NCBI GenBank assembly: GCA_024641925.1
Contig: JAHECB010000008.1
Span: forward strand, 1 to 40,118
DNA: 40,118 nt
Reading direction: 5' to 3'
From: Betaproteobacteria bacterium
GTDB lineage: Bacteria > Pseudomonadota > Gammaproteobacteria > Burkholderiales > Burkholderiaceae_C
In this document: positions 17,597 through 26,708 of the stretch, piece after piece
Layout: every line of letters starts with the position of its first letter
How positions within the stretch are numbered: position 1 is the first letter of the stretch
Position numbers and translations under genes: made by a program
The notes under the pieces: generated by a model
What the model saw: the letters and a program-made list of their open reading frames with translations, nothing else
The model's database searches: none
What the model was told of the DNA's origin: nothing

Positions 17597-17628
17597 CCCG
17601 GTGCGCCGCGCAAACTGCGGCCACCGGG
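17597..17628. terminator. GC-rich hairpin between convergent genes
   Basis: CCCGGTG...CCGC, a seven-base loop, then GCGG...CACCGGG, forms an 11-bp stem with a small internal loop. It lies between the ends of the CarS-like gene and the metallophosphoesterase. No U-tract follows on either strand, so it is at best a bidirectional attenuation or transcript-end structure. Confidence 0.45.
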
Positions 17629-17637
17629 CCTCGCCGG

Positions 17638-18600
17638 TCAGGCGCAGCGCAGCCGGTGCAGGGTCACTTCAGGCGGGCAGTTCAGCCGCACGTCAACGAT
17701 CGACGCACCACTGCCCACCGACGTGTAGCCCACCATGCCGTGGTACCGCCAGGCCCCGCGGGCATAAGCGCGCGGGGCATCGGAGTCGGTCAGGATGGGC
17801 ATACCGCCGGGCAGACAGATCTGACCGCCATGTGTATGGCCGGCCAACATGAGGCTGAAATCGGCGTGCGCAGCGTGGCGGTATGGCTCAGGCGTGTGGG
17901 ACAGCAAAATCGTGCAGGCGCCATCCGGCACGCCCGCCAGGGCCTGGTGAAAGTTGTGTGTGCGAAAGTAGTGCGCGTCGTCGATGCCGGCCACCACCAG
18001 GGCTTGGCCGCCACGCTTGATGCTCATCGATTCGTTGAGCAGCACCCGAATACCCAGGGCTTCCATGCCCGGCACCATGCGGATGGTGTCGTGGTTGCCC
18101 AGTACCGCCAGGACGGTCGTACCCAGGTGCGGCCGCAGGCGGGCCAGCGCGTCCAGCACGGGCTGGTAGGGACCGAAGGTGCGAAAGCGAAAGTCGCCCG
18201 TCAGCACACACAGCTCGTGCTGCAGGCCTTGCACACGCTCGATCAGGCGCTCGACGCAGGCTGCATTCATGTCCAGATGCAAGTCGCTCAGATGAAGTAC
18301 CGTGTAGCCCGCAAAAGCCGGTGGCAGACGCGCCAGCGCAACCTCGTTGTCCTGCTGGCAGATGGTCAGCGCGTTGCGCCGGCCCCTGCCGTGCAGGCCC
18401 GCCAGCGTCAAGGTGCCCCGTATCACGGCATGCACCGAAAACCAGTTCTCCAAATGAAAAAAATGGGTGCCGCGGCGAAAGACATGGGCTTCGTGTTCAC
18501 CCTCAAGCCCCAACCGCTGACGCAGGTGTGTGCGGCCGATGCGGGCCTCGAGCAGGGTCAGTTGCTGTTGCTCGGTGGCGCTGCAGTTGGCAATCTTCAT
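17638..18600 (-). CDS. Calcineurin-like metallophosphoesterase (YkuE/LpxG-like)
   Basis: A 320-aa protein with all five metallophosphoesterase blocks in order: HLSDLHLD (about residue 104), LTGDFRF, LGNHD, LLSHTPEP and LAGHTHGGQI. These give the two-metal site. The block spacing and GHTHGGQ ending resemble YkuE and LpxG, which act at the membrane on phospholipid or UDP-diacylglucosamine substrates. The N-terminal 90 residues show no clear membrane segment, only a moderately hydrophobic stretch (WFSVHAVIRGTLTLAGL). The actual substrate is unknown. ATG 18600 has AGGAA upstream. It is monocistronic as far as visible. Confidence 0.9.
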   Translation of the reverse strand: MKIANCSATEQQQLTLLEARIGRTHLRQRLGLEGEHEAHVFRRGTHFFHLENWFSVHAVIRGTLTLAGLHGRGRRNALTICQQDNEVALARLPPAFAGYTVLHLSDLHLDMNAACVERLIERVQGLQHELCVLTGDFRFRTFGPYQPVLDALARLRPHLGTTVLAVLGNHDTIRMVPGMEALGIRVLLNESMSIKRGGQALVVAGIDDAHYFRTHNFHQALAGVPDGACTILLSHTPEPYRHAAHADFSLMLAGHTHGGQICLPGGMPILTDSDAPRAYARGAWRYHGMVGYTSVGSGASIVDVRLNCPPEVTLHRLRCA

Positions 18601-18885
18601 GCGGCGGTTCCTGCGGCGACTTTGGGCAGATCGGGTGGTGAACGCAGCGCCCGCGTGGCGGCGCAGGACAGAACCTAATGCCCTGGTGAGGGACTGGATT
18701 GCGCAGGCTCACTTTGGCGCCAGGGCGCCGCAACGCAGTCGATTTCCGCTTGGGTTTCTGCGGCAGACCACACGGCCGCACCAATTGACGGGTCTCCATC
18801 CAAGGCCTGCACAACACCGTGTCGGACTGGTTCGGTCAGCGGGTTCATGGCGTCGCTGGTTGACCAGCCGCCGGGCACACGTGGC

Positions 18886-19117
18886 GGCCTTCCTGGGCCT
18901 GTTCAACGACGGCAGGCCGTCCTTGAAACGGGCATCGGCGCGCGCTTCGTCCACTGTCCAGGCTCGTGTGCATGACCGGCCCGTATGAGCCCCCTGCCGC
19001 ACCTTGCAGATCACGCGGCTCGCCCCTTGACTGCTTTTTGGGTTTGGACTGGGCACCGATCGTCAACGGGTTGTCATCCAGGCGCAGGTCAATGTCGTCC
19101 AGGCGCATACCCGGCAC
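18886..19117 (-). pseudogene. Small heat shock protein (Hsp20) remnant, frameshifted
   Basis: The minus strand reads VPGMRLDDIDLRLDDNPLTI (from 19117) and on to SYGPVMHTSL, which is the start of the Hsp20 alpha-crystallin domain. After about 18956 the frame shifts and the domain resumes as TVDEARADARFKDGLPSLNRPRKA, ending near 18886. The family pattern is ELPGM..DDIDV.L.DN.LTI, SYG.F.R...LP and VD...A.F.DG.L.L..PK. The N-terminal arm is not recognisable, only scrambled frames with stops upstream. Either one indel or a sequencing error could cause the shift, but the missing N-terminus argues for true decay. Confidence 0.75.
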
Positions 19118-19336
19118 TTTGGCACCAGCGCCAGAACACCGGCGACGCAACCATGCTCACGCCCCATCACGCCGACACGATCGAGTACAGACCAGGTCAC
19201 GGCGGGTCTGCAACTTGGCTTTGCGCAACAACAACCGCAGGCTGGGCCAGGCGCCTTTGGGGTTTCCAAAGAGCCTCGAACCCGGCCCCACGAGGACACA
19301 CAGGTGGCTGACCGAACCCCTCAAACGGGCAGGACC

Positions 19337-19350
19337 TTGATCTGGAGCAA
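19337..19350. promoter_or_regulatory. FNR-like box, one mismatch
   Basis: TTGATCTGGAGCAA fits TTGAY-N4-RTCAA except G for T in the right half. It lies between the Hsp20 fossil (minus) and the multicopper oxidase (plus, start 198 bp downstream), so it may be a leftover of the heat-shock promoter or serve the oxidase. Confidence 0.4.
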
Positions 19351-19534
19351 ACCGTCAGATGCAGCGCGCCGCACACTGTTCACGGGCTGGCCTCAAGACC
19401 CGTCCGCTTGAGCGTGGTTCTCTGACGCTGGCCACTTGCTGACGCTGTGGCCGTGGCCATTGGGCGGTTCTTGACCGACCCGTTCGCCAGCGCGCAATCT
19501 GCTTCTCCTGTCCACAACCCAGGCCTTTACCCTC

Positions 19535-21112
<1,578 letters not shown>

Positions 21113-21140
21113 AAGCCTTGCAGGGCCGTTGCCCGAACCT

Positions 21141-21159
21141 TGCCCTGGCTTGCAGGGCA
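21141..21159. terminator. Small hairpin between convergent genes
   Basis: TGCCCTG-gcttg-CAGGGCA is a perfect 7-bp stem with a 5-base loop. It lies between the end of the multicopper oxidase and the end of the propeller gene. It has no U-tract, so its role as a terminator is only likely from position. Confidence 0.4.
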
Positions 21160-21195
21160 GCGGGTCTGGACACGGCCTCCGGTGCCGCCTGTGCT

Positions 21196-24135
21196 TCAGG
21201 TCTGGAGTGCCGCTGCATTCAGGAATTCCCAGTGCCGTCGCTGCAGCAGCCGCGCGTCGGGCAAGGCAGCGTCCATGGCCTTGACCCGCTCGAGCAGCGG
21301 CGCAGAACGCAGCAGGCTTGCCACCTGCTTCAGGACATCCGAGGTCCGTTTGACCAGCGCCGGGTAGTCGGCCGCCTTGAGCTGGCGTGCAGCAAATGCA
21401 TCCACAAATTCCAGAGATTCCCGGGCGACCTTTTGCGCGGCAGGCAGTCTTGCAAAGCGGCGGTCGGCCAACAGCGCGGCCTGCCAGCGCAGGGTATGGC
21501 AGATCTCGGCAAGGTCACCCTGCCGTTTGTCCGCAGACGTGAGCAAGGCGTCCACACCCTCCAGCAATTGCCCAAAATGGGACTGGATCAGGGGCATCGA
21601 ACCGGCCGAAAGCGCCTTGTTCAAGGCCCTGGTGGTGGCGACCAGGCCAAACTCATCTTCTTGCTTCAGGCGCTCGCGCAATTCGCCAGCCGCAAAGGCC
21701 AACAGCTCAGCAGCCCCGCGCACAACATCGACAAACACGCGGGCAGGCAGCCTGGCCTTCAGCATTTCAGCCGCCTTCTTGGCCCATTCCGCGGCCTTGT
21801 CGAATTTGAAGGCGTCCAGACGAGTGGCCACCGATTGCAGGCGCAACACCAGATAGGCCGACACCTCGGCCTCGGCTTGCAGCTGGGCGGAAACGGCAAA
21901 ACCATTCACCACCTGGTTGTCGACCATCTCGTTGAACACCACGGTTGAATCTACCGCCTCGCTGCCACTTGCAAACAGGGTCAGCCGTACCCACCGATAT
22001 TCGCCGGGTGCCATGTTCTTGATGACCAGGCGGCCAGGCCCGCGCAGAGACTGCAACCTGTCGCCGCCCAGCAAGGCTCGGTCTTTGGCGGCAAATTTGG
22101 AGGCACCCACACGCGCCCATTCCAGCACCAGGTCGCGGCGCAGGGTGGCCGAATTGAAGACCAGCGCATAACGCGTGAACCAGCCGCCCAGCGTTGTCGG
22201 CCCCAGCCCCATGTTGCGCTGCGCCTTGTTGTTGTCGTTGATGACCAGCAGGTCGGTCGTGGGCCAGCCCGGCGCGCGCCCCAGCAGGCTCGGCGCGACG
22301 ATGGGGTCCTGGGGGGTTGAAGCCTCCACCGCCAGGCACAGGTGCGTCGAGGTCGAAGCCGGCAGGTTCCAGGGGTAACCGACTGTCATCGTCTTGACGT
22401 CCTCTGCCACGGCAAGGTTGACCACCGCGTCCGGCGCCGTGCCGGCGTCGACGTAGCTGCTGCCGGTACCGAATGGCGACACCAGAAAATGAAGATTGAC
22501 CGCTTGTGCACTGCCAGTGCCGCGCCGGCGCACGCGGGCAAAGGCGAAGTTGTCGCCGGCAGCGCCCGGGCCGTTGCGCGGCGGCTGGTTGACGGGCCGG
22601 TTCAATGCATCGAATGCGCCGGGCGCGTTGGCCAGACGCGTCCAGACGTCGCTGCGTGTGTAGAACAGCGGCTCGGACGACGGCTCGACGCCACGGTCGA
22701 ACAAGGTGGCGCTGTCGGTCCAGTCGGCGACATACACATCGCGGTCGGCCTCCAGCTCGGTCAGGCAGAAGAAAAACGGGTCGATGGACGTGTTCACGGG
22801 CGTCACACCATCCGCCGCCAGCAGCACGTGGGTGGCGAAATTGGCATTGCGCTGGTAGGTCACGCCCAGTGGAAAATTGGCTGTGTCGGGCGTGTTGTTG
22901 GCCGAGAAGATGCCGTAGAAGTCCTTGCCGGGCGACTTCATGTCCATGTAGTCGCCCAGGTAGGGCAGGAATTGCGGCGCCGGCGTATTGGCGGGTGTGT
23001 TGGCCAACACGTCGGTGGTGAAGGTGGTGAAGGCGTTGCCACTGCGCTCGACCCGGGTCTGCCAGCGCAGGTTGGGCGCCGCGCCGGTCAATTGTTGGTA
23101 CAGAAAGGCAACCCGCCCACGGCTGTTCACCGCCACCACCGGCGCCTTGGCGTTGGCCACGGTGCGCAGGTCGGCAGCTGACCAGGTCTGTCCTCGGTTG
23201 GTCGAGCGACGCAGGTGCAGCGTGAGGTTGTTGGACCCTGCAGGCCGGTCGCCCCAGGCCACCCATACATTGCGGCTGTCCCGGGGGTCGACGCAGATCG
23301 ACAGGTCGCTGGACACCAGCCGTTCCATGCCCATGGTCTGGAAGTTCTCGAACGGCACGTTCACGCCCGTGATCACGCGTTGCCCGGACAGGCCGTCGCC
23401 CGAATCGAGCAGGTCGACAAACTGCGTGGCCCCGGCAGCACCGTTGTTGTCGCGCACCACCACGATGTCGGACACGCCGCCGGCGCGGCGGCCTATGTAC
23501 GCGCCGTAGACCGTGCCGTCGATGTGCACCGCCGGCCGGATGGGCGGCAGATCCTGCCCGCTGGTTGCGCGGGGTTCAATGCGCCGCGCGACAAAGTTCG
23601 CGGGCACGGGCGGCGTGGCCGCCGCGCCGTCCAGCGACACGTCAATGGTGGCGGTGCGCCCCGATGCGGCGTTGAAGTCATTGTTGCCGACATAGACACG
23701 GTCTCGGCCCGTGTCAGCGCCACGGTAGACGCGCGCCGCCTCGACATAGGGCTGGTCAACGCCGTTGCCGGTGCGATCGACCAGCACGGTCATGACCGTG
23801 GGCGCGGTGAAATTGGTGCTGCGCAGGATGTTCAGCCGCAACCCGCCGGGCCGCCGCAAGATGCCGCTGTAAAGCCGACCGCCGTGTCCAAACGCCAAGG
23901 TGATGTCGCCCGTGGCTGCGCCGGCCGTGCTGGGCACGATGTTGTTCAAGGTCCAGGTCTGGCCTGCGTTGACCGATGCAAAGATCGGTGCATTGGCGCC
24001 ACCCAGGGGGTCGGGTGTGAACGCCGACGCGGCGATGCGCGACGGATCGGCCGGGTCGAAGGCCAGGTTGGGTTCACTGTCCTGGTTGGTTTCCCCGCTG
24101 AAAACATTGGGAATCATGTTGACGACGTAGCTCAT
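21196..24135 (-). CDS. Large Asp-box (BNR/sialidase-fold) beta-propeller protein, unknown function
   Basis: A 979-aa protein that I do not recognise as a named family. The N-terminal ~480 residues resemble six-bladed sialidase-type propellers. Two Asp-box-like motifs are visible (ASVNAGQTWTL and STNRGQTWSA), with a repeated pattern of short beta stretches and NLAFDPADPSRIAAS near the start. The middle (about 500-730) looks beta-rich. The C-terminal ~250 residues are helical and Ala/Leu-rich (KAAEMLKARLPARVFVD, LLRSAPLLERVKAMDAALP). There is no signal peptide or membrane segment, which is unusual for a sialidase-like propeller. The Arg triad of a true sialidase cannot be assigned, so no enzymatic activity is claimed. 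MSYVVNMIPN at 24135 with GGAAAGGA upstream is the start; the longer frame to 24306 runs through the neighbour. It lies 37 bp behind the 241-aa gene, so it is probably cotranscribed. Confidence 0.8.
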   Translation of the reverse strand: MSYVVNMIPNVFSGETNQDSEPNLAFDPADPSRIAASAFTPDPLGGANAPIFASVNAGQTWTLNNIVPSTAGAATGDITLAFGHGGRLYSGILRRPGGLRLNILRSTNFTAPTVMTVLVDRTGNGVDQPYVEAARVYRGADTGRDRVYVGNNDFNAASGRTATIDVSLDGAAATPPVPANFVARRIEPRATSGQDLPPIRPAVHIDGTVYGAYIGRRAGGVSDIVVVRDNNGAAGATQFVDLLDSGDGLSGQRVITGVNVPFENFQTMGMERLVSSDLSICVDPRDSRNVWVAWGDRPAGSNNLTLHLRRSTNRGQTWSAADLRTVANAKAPVVAVNSRGRVAFLYQQLTGAAPNLRWQTRVERSGNAFTTFTTDVLANTPANTPAPQFLPYLGDYMDMKSPGKDFYGIFSANNTPDTANFPLGVTYQRNANFATHVLLAADGVTPVNTSIDPFFFCLTELEADRDVYVADWTDSATLFDRGVEPSSEPLFYTRSDVWTRLANAPGAFDALNRPVNQPPRNGPGAAGDNFAFARVRRRGTGSAQAVNLHFLVSPFGTGSSYVDAGTAPDAVVNLAVAEDVKTMTVGYPWNLPASTSTHLCLAVEASTPQDPIVAPSLLGRAPGWPTTDLLVINDNNKAQRNMGLGPTTLGGWFTRYALVFNSATLRRDLVLEWARVGASKFAAKDRALLGGDRLQSLRGPGRLVIKNMAPGEYRWVRLTLFASGSEAVDSTVVFNEMVDNQVVNGFAVSAQLQAEAEVSAYLVLRLQSVATRLDAFKFDKAAEWAKKAAEMLKARLPARVFVDVVRGAAELLAFAAGELRERLKQEDEFGLVATTRALNKALSAGSMPLIQSHFGQLLEGVDALLTSADKRQGDLAEICHTLRWQAALLADRRFARLPAAQKVARESLEFVDAFAARQLKAADYPALVKRTSDVLKQVASLLRSAPLLERVKAMDAALPDARLLQRRHWEFLNAAALQT

Positions 24136-24172
24136 GGTGTCCGATCCTTTCCGGCGTTGGCCTGCTGCGGGG

Positions 24173-24898
24173 TCACAACAGCGTGGCGACGAGCGACGCG
24201 CGCTCGGCACTTTGCACGTCGATCTCGTCGAGCACTGCGTTGGCGGTCTTGGTGGGTGCGCCGGGTGCGCCCTTGCGCAGCAGCAGCACCGCGCGCTGGC
24301 CGACACTGAGCTTGGGCGCCTGGCGCCACATCACGTCCTGGCTGTTGGCAAACAAAACCTTGATGTTTTTCGCGGCCCGGCCCTTGAGCACCTGGCCCAC
24401 CGTGACGGTGGCGGTTGACCAATGCGGGTCATGCTCGCTCAAGCGCGGCGCGTTTCGCGCTGCGGTGGACGGCCCGACCACGCTGACCACCTGGCCAACC
24501 ACGATGCTGGCCGCCTCGCCCGCGCGGGCCTTCAGTGCGGATCGCAGCCGCGCGGCCTGGTCGGCTTCGCGCGCAGTTGCGGCGCGCTCACCGGCGGGCA
24601 AGGCCGCACGCGGCGATGCGGCGGGAACAGCGCCGCGATTGGCCACTTCTTCAACTGCCAGACTGGCCCCATAGAGAAGGCCCTGCGTCCAGAACCGGGC
24701 CTTGTCGCCAACTTGCGCCGGCTGTCGCAATTGCACGGTGATCTCGCGACCCACCAGGTTTTGCATGGCCGGCGGTGCGCGCACCACCGCGTCAACACGC
24801 ACCAGCGCGGTGAGCTTGCCAGCCACCAGCAAGGGCTCGGTCGACTTGCCCAATGCCGTGACGGTGCCATCAAGGACAAACGATGCTTCGGTAGCCAT
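24173..24898 (-). CDS. Unknown 241-aa protein with two similar beta-rich halves
   Basis: No named family is recognised. The two halves share a pattern. One is FVLDGTVTALGKS, then LVRVDAVVRAP, then GREITVQLRQP, then QVGDKARFWTQG. The other is SIVVGQVVSVVGPS, then WSTATVTVGQVLKG, then NIKVLFANS, then SVGQRAVLLLRKG. This looks like an internal duplication of a small beta-barrel (OB/NTR-like in pattern). The linker (about 95-125) is Ala/Arg-rich and helical. There is no signal peptide. ATG 24898 has a near-ideal AAGGAGGT site, so expression should be strong. It lies between the 62-aa membrane protein and the propeller gene in a same-strand group. Confidence 0.75.
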   Translation of the reverse strand: MATEASFVLDGTVTALGKSTEPLLVAGKLTALVRVDAVVRAPPAMQNLVGREITVQLRQPAQVGDKARFWTQGLLYGASLAVEEVANRGAVPAASPRAALPAGERAATAREADQAARLRSALKARAGEAASIVVGQVVSVVGPSTAARNAPRLSEHDPHWSTATVTVGQVLKGRAAKNIKVLFANSQDVMWRQAPKLSVGQRAVLLLRKGAPGAPTKTANAVLDEIDVQSAERASLVATLL

Positions 24899-24966
24899 GA
24901 ACGACCTCCTTTTCAGTAGCGCAACGATGGGTGCGGCTGCCGCAACGAATTTCGCGACAGCCGCAC

Positions 24967-25155
24967 TCAGCGCGCGGCAGTGAGCTTGCTCAGTACAAAA
25001 TCAAATACAGCCCAGGTCGCCAGAAAGGCCACACATTCGAGCGTGAAACTGTGGAACTTGAAAAAGACTTCGGCCAATGCCAGCGAACCGACCAGGCTGG
25101 GCAGTTGCGTCGTCGCAAACTGCCGCGCGGACAATGTCTTGACCAGGGTGTACAT
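24967..25155 (-). CDS. Small membrane protein (62 aa), unknown function
   Basis: ATG 25155 follows AAGGAG at good spacing, which supports real translation despite the short length. Residues about 20-32 are moderately hydrophobic, and 38-58 (TLECVAFLATWAVFDFVLSKL) form one convincing membrane helix with a short basic tail. It is the first gene of the group leading to the 241-aa and 979-aa proteins, with 68 bp to the next start. I do not recognise a family. Confidence 0.65.
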   Translation of the reverse strand: MYTLVKTLSARQFATTQLPSLVGSLALAEVFFKFHSFTLECVAFLATWAVFDFVLSKLTAAR

Positions 25156-25568
25156 GTTGTCGCTCCTTCAAAAATTGCAGGCCCCGAGGCTTGCGGCGCG
25201 AGATGGCGGCTGGGTTCAAGCAGGCTGAAATCGCCACCGCCGCCACCGCCACCGCCGGTTTCCCGGCAGTCGATGTTCGTTTCGACACCGGGGTGCCGGC
25301 TGACGGCGCCATCCCTCGGCGCCCCCCTTCAAGCGGCGACCAGAGCCCGATATCAAGACGAGCTTTGCCACATCGGCAGTCAGGGAGCACAGTCTGCATG
25401 TCAATGGACATCAGCAAAACCCCTAGCTTGGCGACTGTGCTGCAGCGCGGCCGCCAACGCCGTTGTGCCAGGCAGCGGGTTGCCAATCAGCTTGCGTAGC
25501 GAGGCCTGGCGCAATGCCAGGGCAGCGCCAAGGCATCCGGGGCGTTGATGACGCTGTCGCCAGGGTGC
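25156..25568. other. Gene-free stretch, nothing recognised
   Basis: This is the region between the 62-aa gene start and the DUF2934 gene end. It holds a short GCCACC/GCC triplet-like tract (about 25233-25258) and open frames with no family resemblance. The promoter of the three-gene operon must be at its left end. Confidence 0.4.
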
Positions 25569-25919
25569 TCATTCGGTGGACGACGCCGCCGCAGGAACTT
25601 CGCCTCGACACAGCATCGCGGACACCTCGGCCTCGGCGGCCAGCCAGTCGTCGACATCGTTGCCGTCGACGCAGCCATTGCACTCGTAACGCTCGTAGGC
25701 ACGGGCGCGGATGAGCGACTCGCGGCTGGACGCCTCCAGCAACGACGGGCCTGCTGCCTTTTGTCGCACCTGCGTCGGGGCCTTGGTGTCTGCACCATTG
25801 GGTGACGCGGCCTTGGACGCGTTCTGGTCCGCTTTTGCGGGGGCTGCGGCATCCGCAGGGTGTGGCACGCAGCGCGGCGCGGCGCGGCTGGCAATCGCTG
25901 GGGCATTCTGGTTGCGCAT
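25569..25919 (-). CDS. DUF2934 domain protein
   Basis: A 116-aa protein. The N-terminal ~65 residues are Ala/Pro/Lys-rich and disordered. The C-terminal part, SLIRARAYERYECNGCVDG and then DVDDWLAAEAEV, is the DUF2934 motif (IRxRAYxxxExxGxxxGxDxxDWLxAExE). The function of the domain is unknown; it occurs in short stress-associated proteins. MRNQNAP at 25919 is chosen because the longer frame adds an Arg/Cys-rich stretch unlike the family; the ribosome site (GAAAGAAG) is moderate. It is divergent from the universal stress protein gene, with the FNR-like box at 26082 between them. Confidence 0.75.
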   Translation of the reverse strand: MRNQNAPAIASRAAPRCVPHPADAAAPAKADQNASKAASPNGADTKAPTQVRQKAAGPSLLEASSRESLIRARAYERYECNGCVDGNDVDDWLAAEAEVSAMLCRGEVPAAASSTE

Positions 25920-26081
25920 CGGACTTCTTTCGACAAGCGGTGGCACAAGGCGCCGGCAACGGCAGCCGCGGACGCGAACGCACATGCCAACTCAAGCCGA
26001 AGCTAGCGCCCGGCGGCCACTGTGCATTGCGCGTGCTCAATGCACCTGACAATCACGCTGCCTGGCGTTGGGGTCCGACTG

Positions 26082-26095
26082 TTGAGCGCGGTCAA
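26082..26095. promoter_or_regulatory. FNR-like box upstream of the universal stress gene
   Basis: TTGAGCGCGGTCAA fits TTGAY-N4-RTCAA with one mismatch (G for Y). Its centre is about 80 bp before the stress protein ATG. Class II spacing would place the transcription start near 26130, leaving a 38-base leader, which is plausible. Read on the other strand it is TTGAC-N4-CTCAA, the same variant as at 28492. Confidence 0.55.
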
Positions 26096-26167
26096 TCGGC
26101 TTGGCGCCCAGGAGGTCCAGAGTGAATGCTGGCCCTGTGGCCAGATTCAGGCAGAAAGGGGCTCGCC

Positions 26168-26596
26168 ATGTTGAAGATGCTCATCGCCGTGGACGGTTCG
26201 GCGCACGCGCAGCGCGCCATCGAGGCCGTCGCTCGGCTGCAGCAGAAGACGGCCGAACTGAAGGTGCTGCTGGTGAACGTGCGCGATGTGCCCCTCTATT
26301 CCGAACAATACACGGCGCGGGAGGCGCAGGCGGCTGAATCCATGCTCCAGCAAGAGCAATCAAGACTGCTGGACGCGGCGCTGGCGGCGGCCAGGCAGGC
26401 TGGTTTGAAACAGGTGAGCACGGCGGCTGAGGTGGGACTGGCGGCACAGGAAATCACACGCGTCGCGACCGAAATGGGTGCCGACGTCATCGCCATGGGT
26501 ACCCATGGGCGAAGCGTGCTGGGCGGTCTGTTCCTGGGTTCGGTGGCACAGCGCGTGGTGCATCTGGCCACGATGCCGGTGCTGCTGGTCAAATAG
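26168..26596 (+). CDS. Universal stress protein (UspA family, ATP-binding type)
   Basis: A 142-aa single Usp domain. It begins MLKMLIAVDGSAHAQRAIEA (beta1 with the conserved Asp). It ends in the nucleotide-binding motif GTHGRSVLGGLFLGS (G-x2-G-x9-GS) followed by VAQRVVHLATMPVLLVK. The complete motif places it in the ATP-binding MJ0577-like group rather than the UspA group. ATG 26168 has AAAGGGG upstream; a longer frame to 26126 is less likely. It is preceded by an FNR-like box, consistent with Usp genes induced at low oxygen in related bacteria. Confidence 0.93.
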   Translation: MLKMLIAVDGSAHAQRAIEAVARLQQKTAELKVLLVNVRDVPLYSEQYTAREAQAAESMLQQEQSRLLDAALAAARQAGLKQVSTAAEVGLAAQEITRVATEMGADVIAMGTHGRSVLGGLFLGSVAQRVVHLATMPVLLVK

Positions 26597-26708
26597 GCTG
26601 CACCAACCGACACGGCCAGACAACACTACACGGTGCACCTGCTTGCTTGCCCACCCTGCCCCACCCTTTGACGCCTGGGCCTGGCTACAGGCGTGCCAGC
26701 AGACGGCG

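Noticed and set aside
18675-18878. Minus-strand frame with ALDGDPSIGAAV, resembling the start of a BON domain
   Set aside because: Only one short motif fits, the rest (WSAAETQAEIDC) does not follow the BON pattern, and there is no ribosome site. Could be another fossil beside hsp20, but too weak to call.
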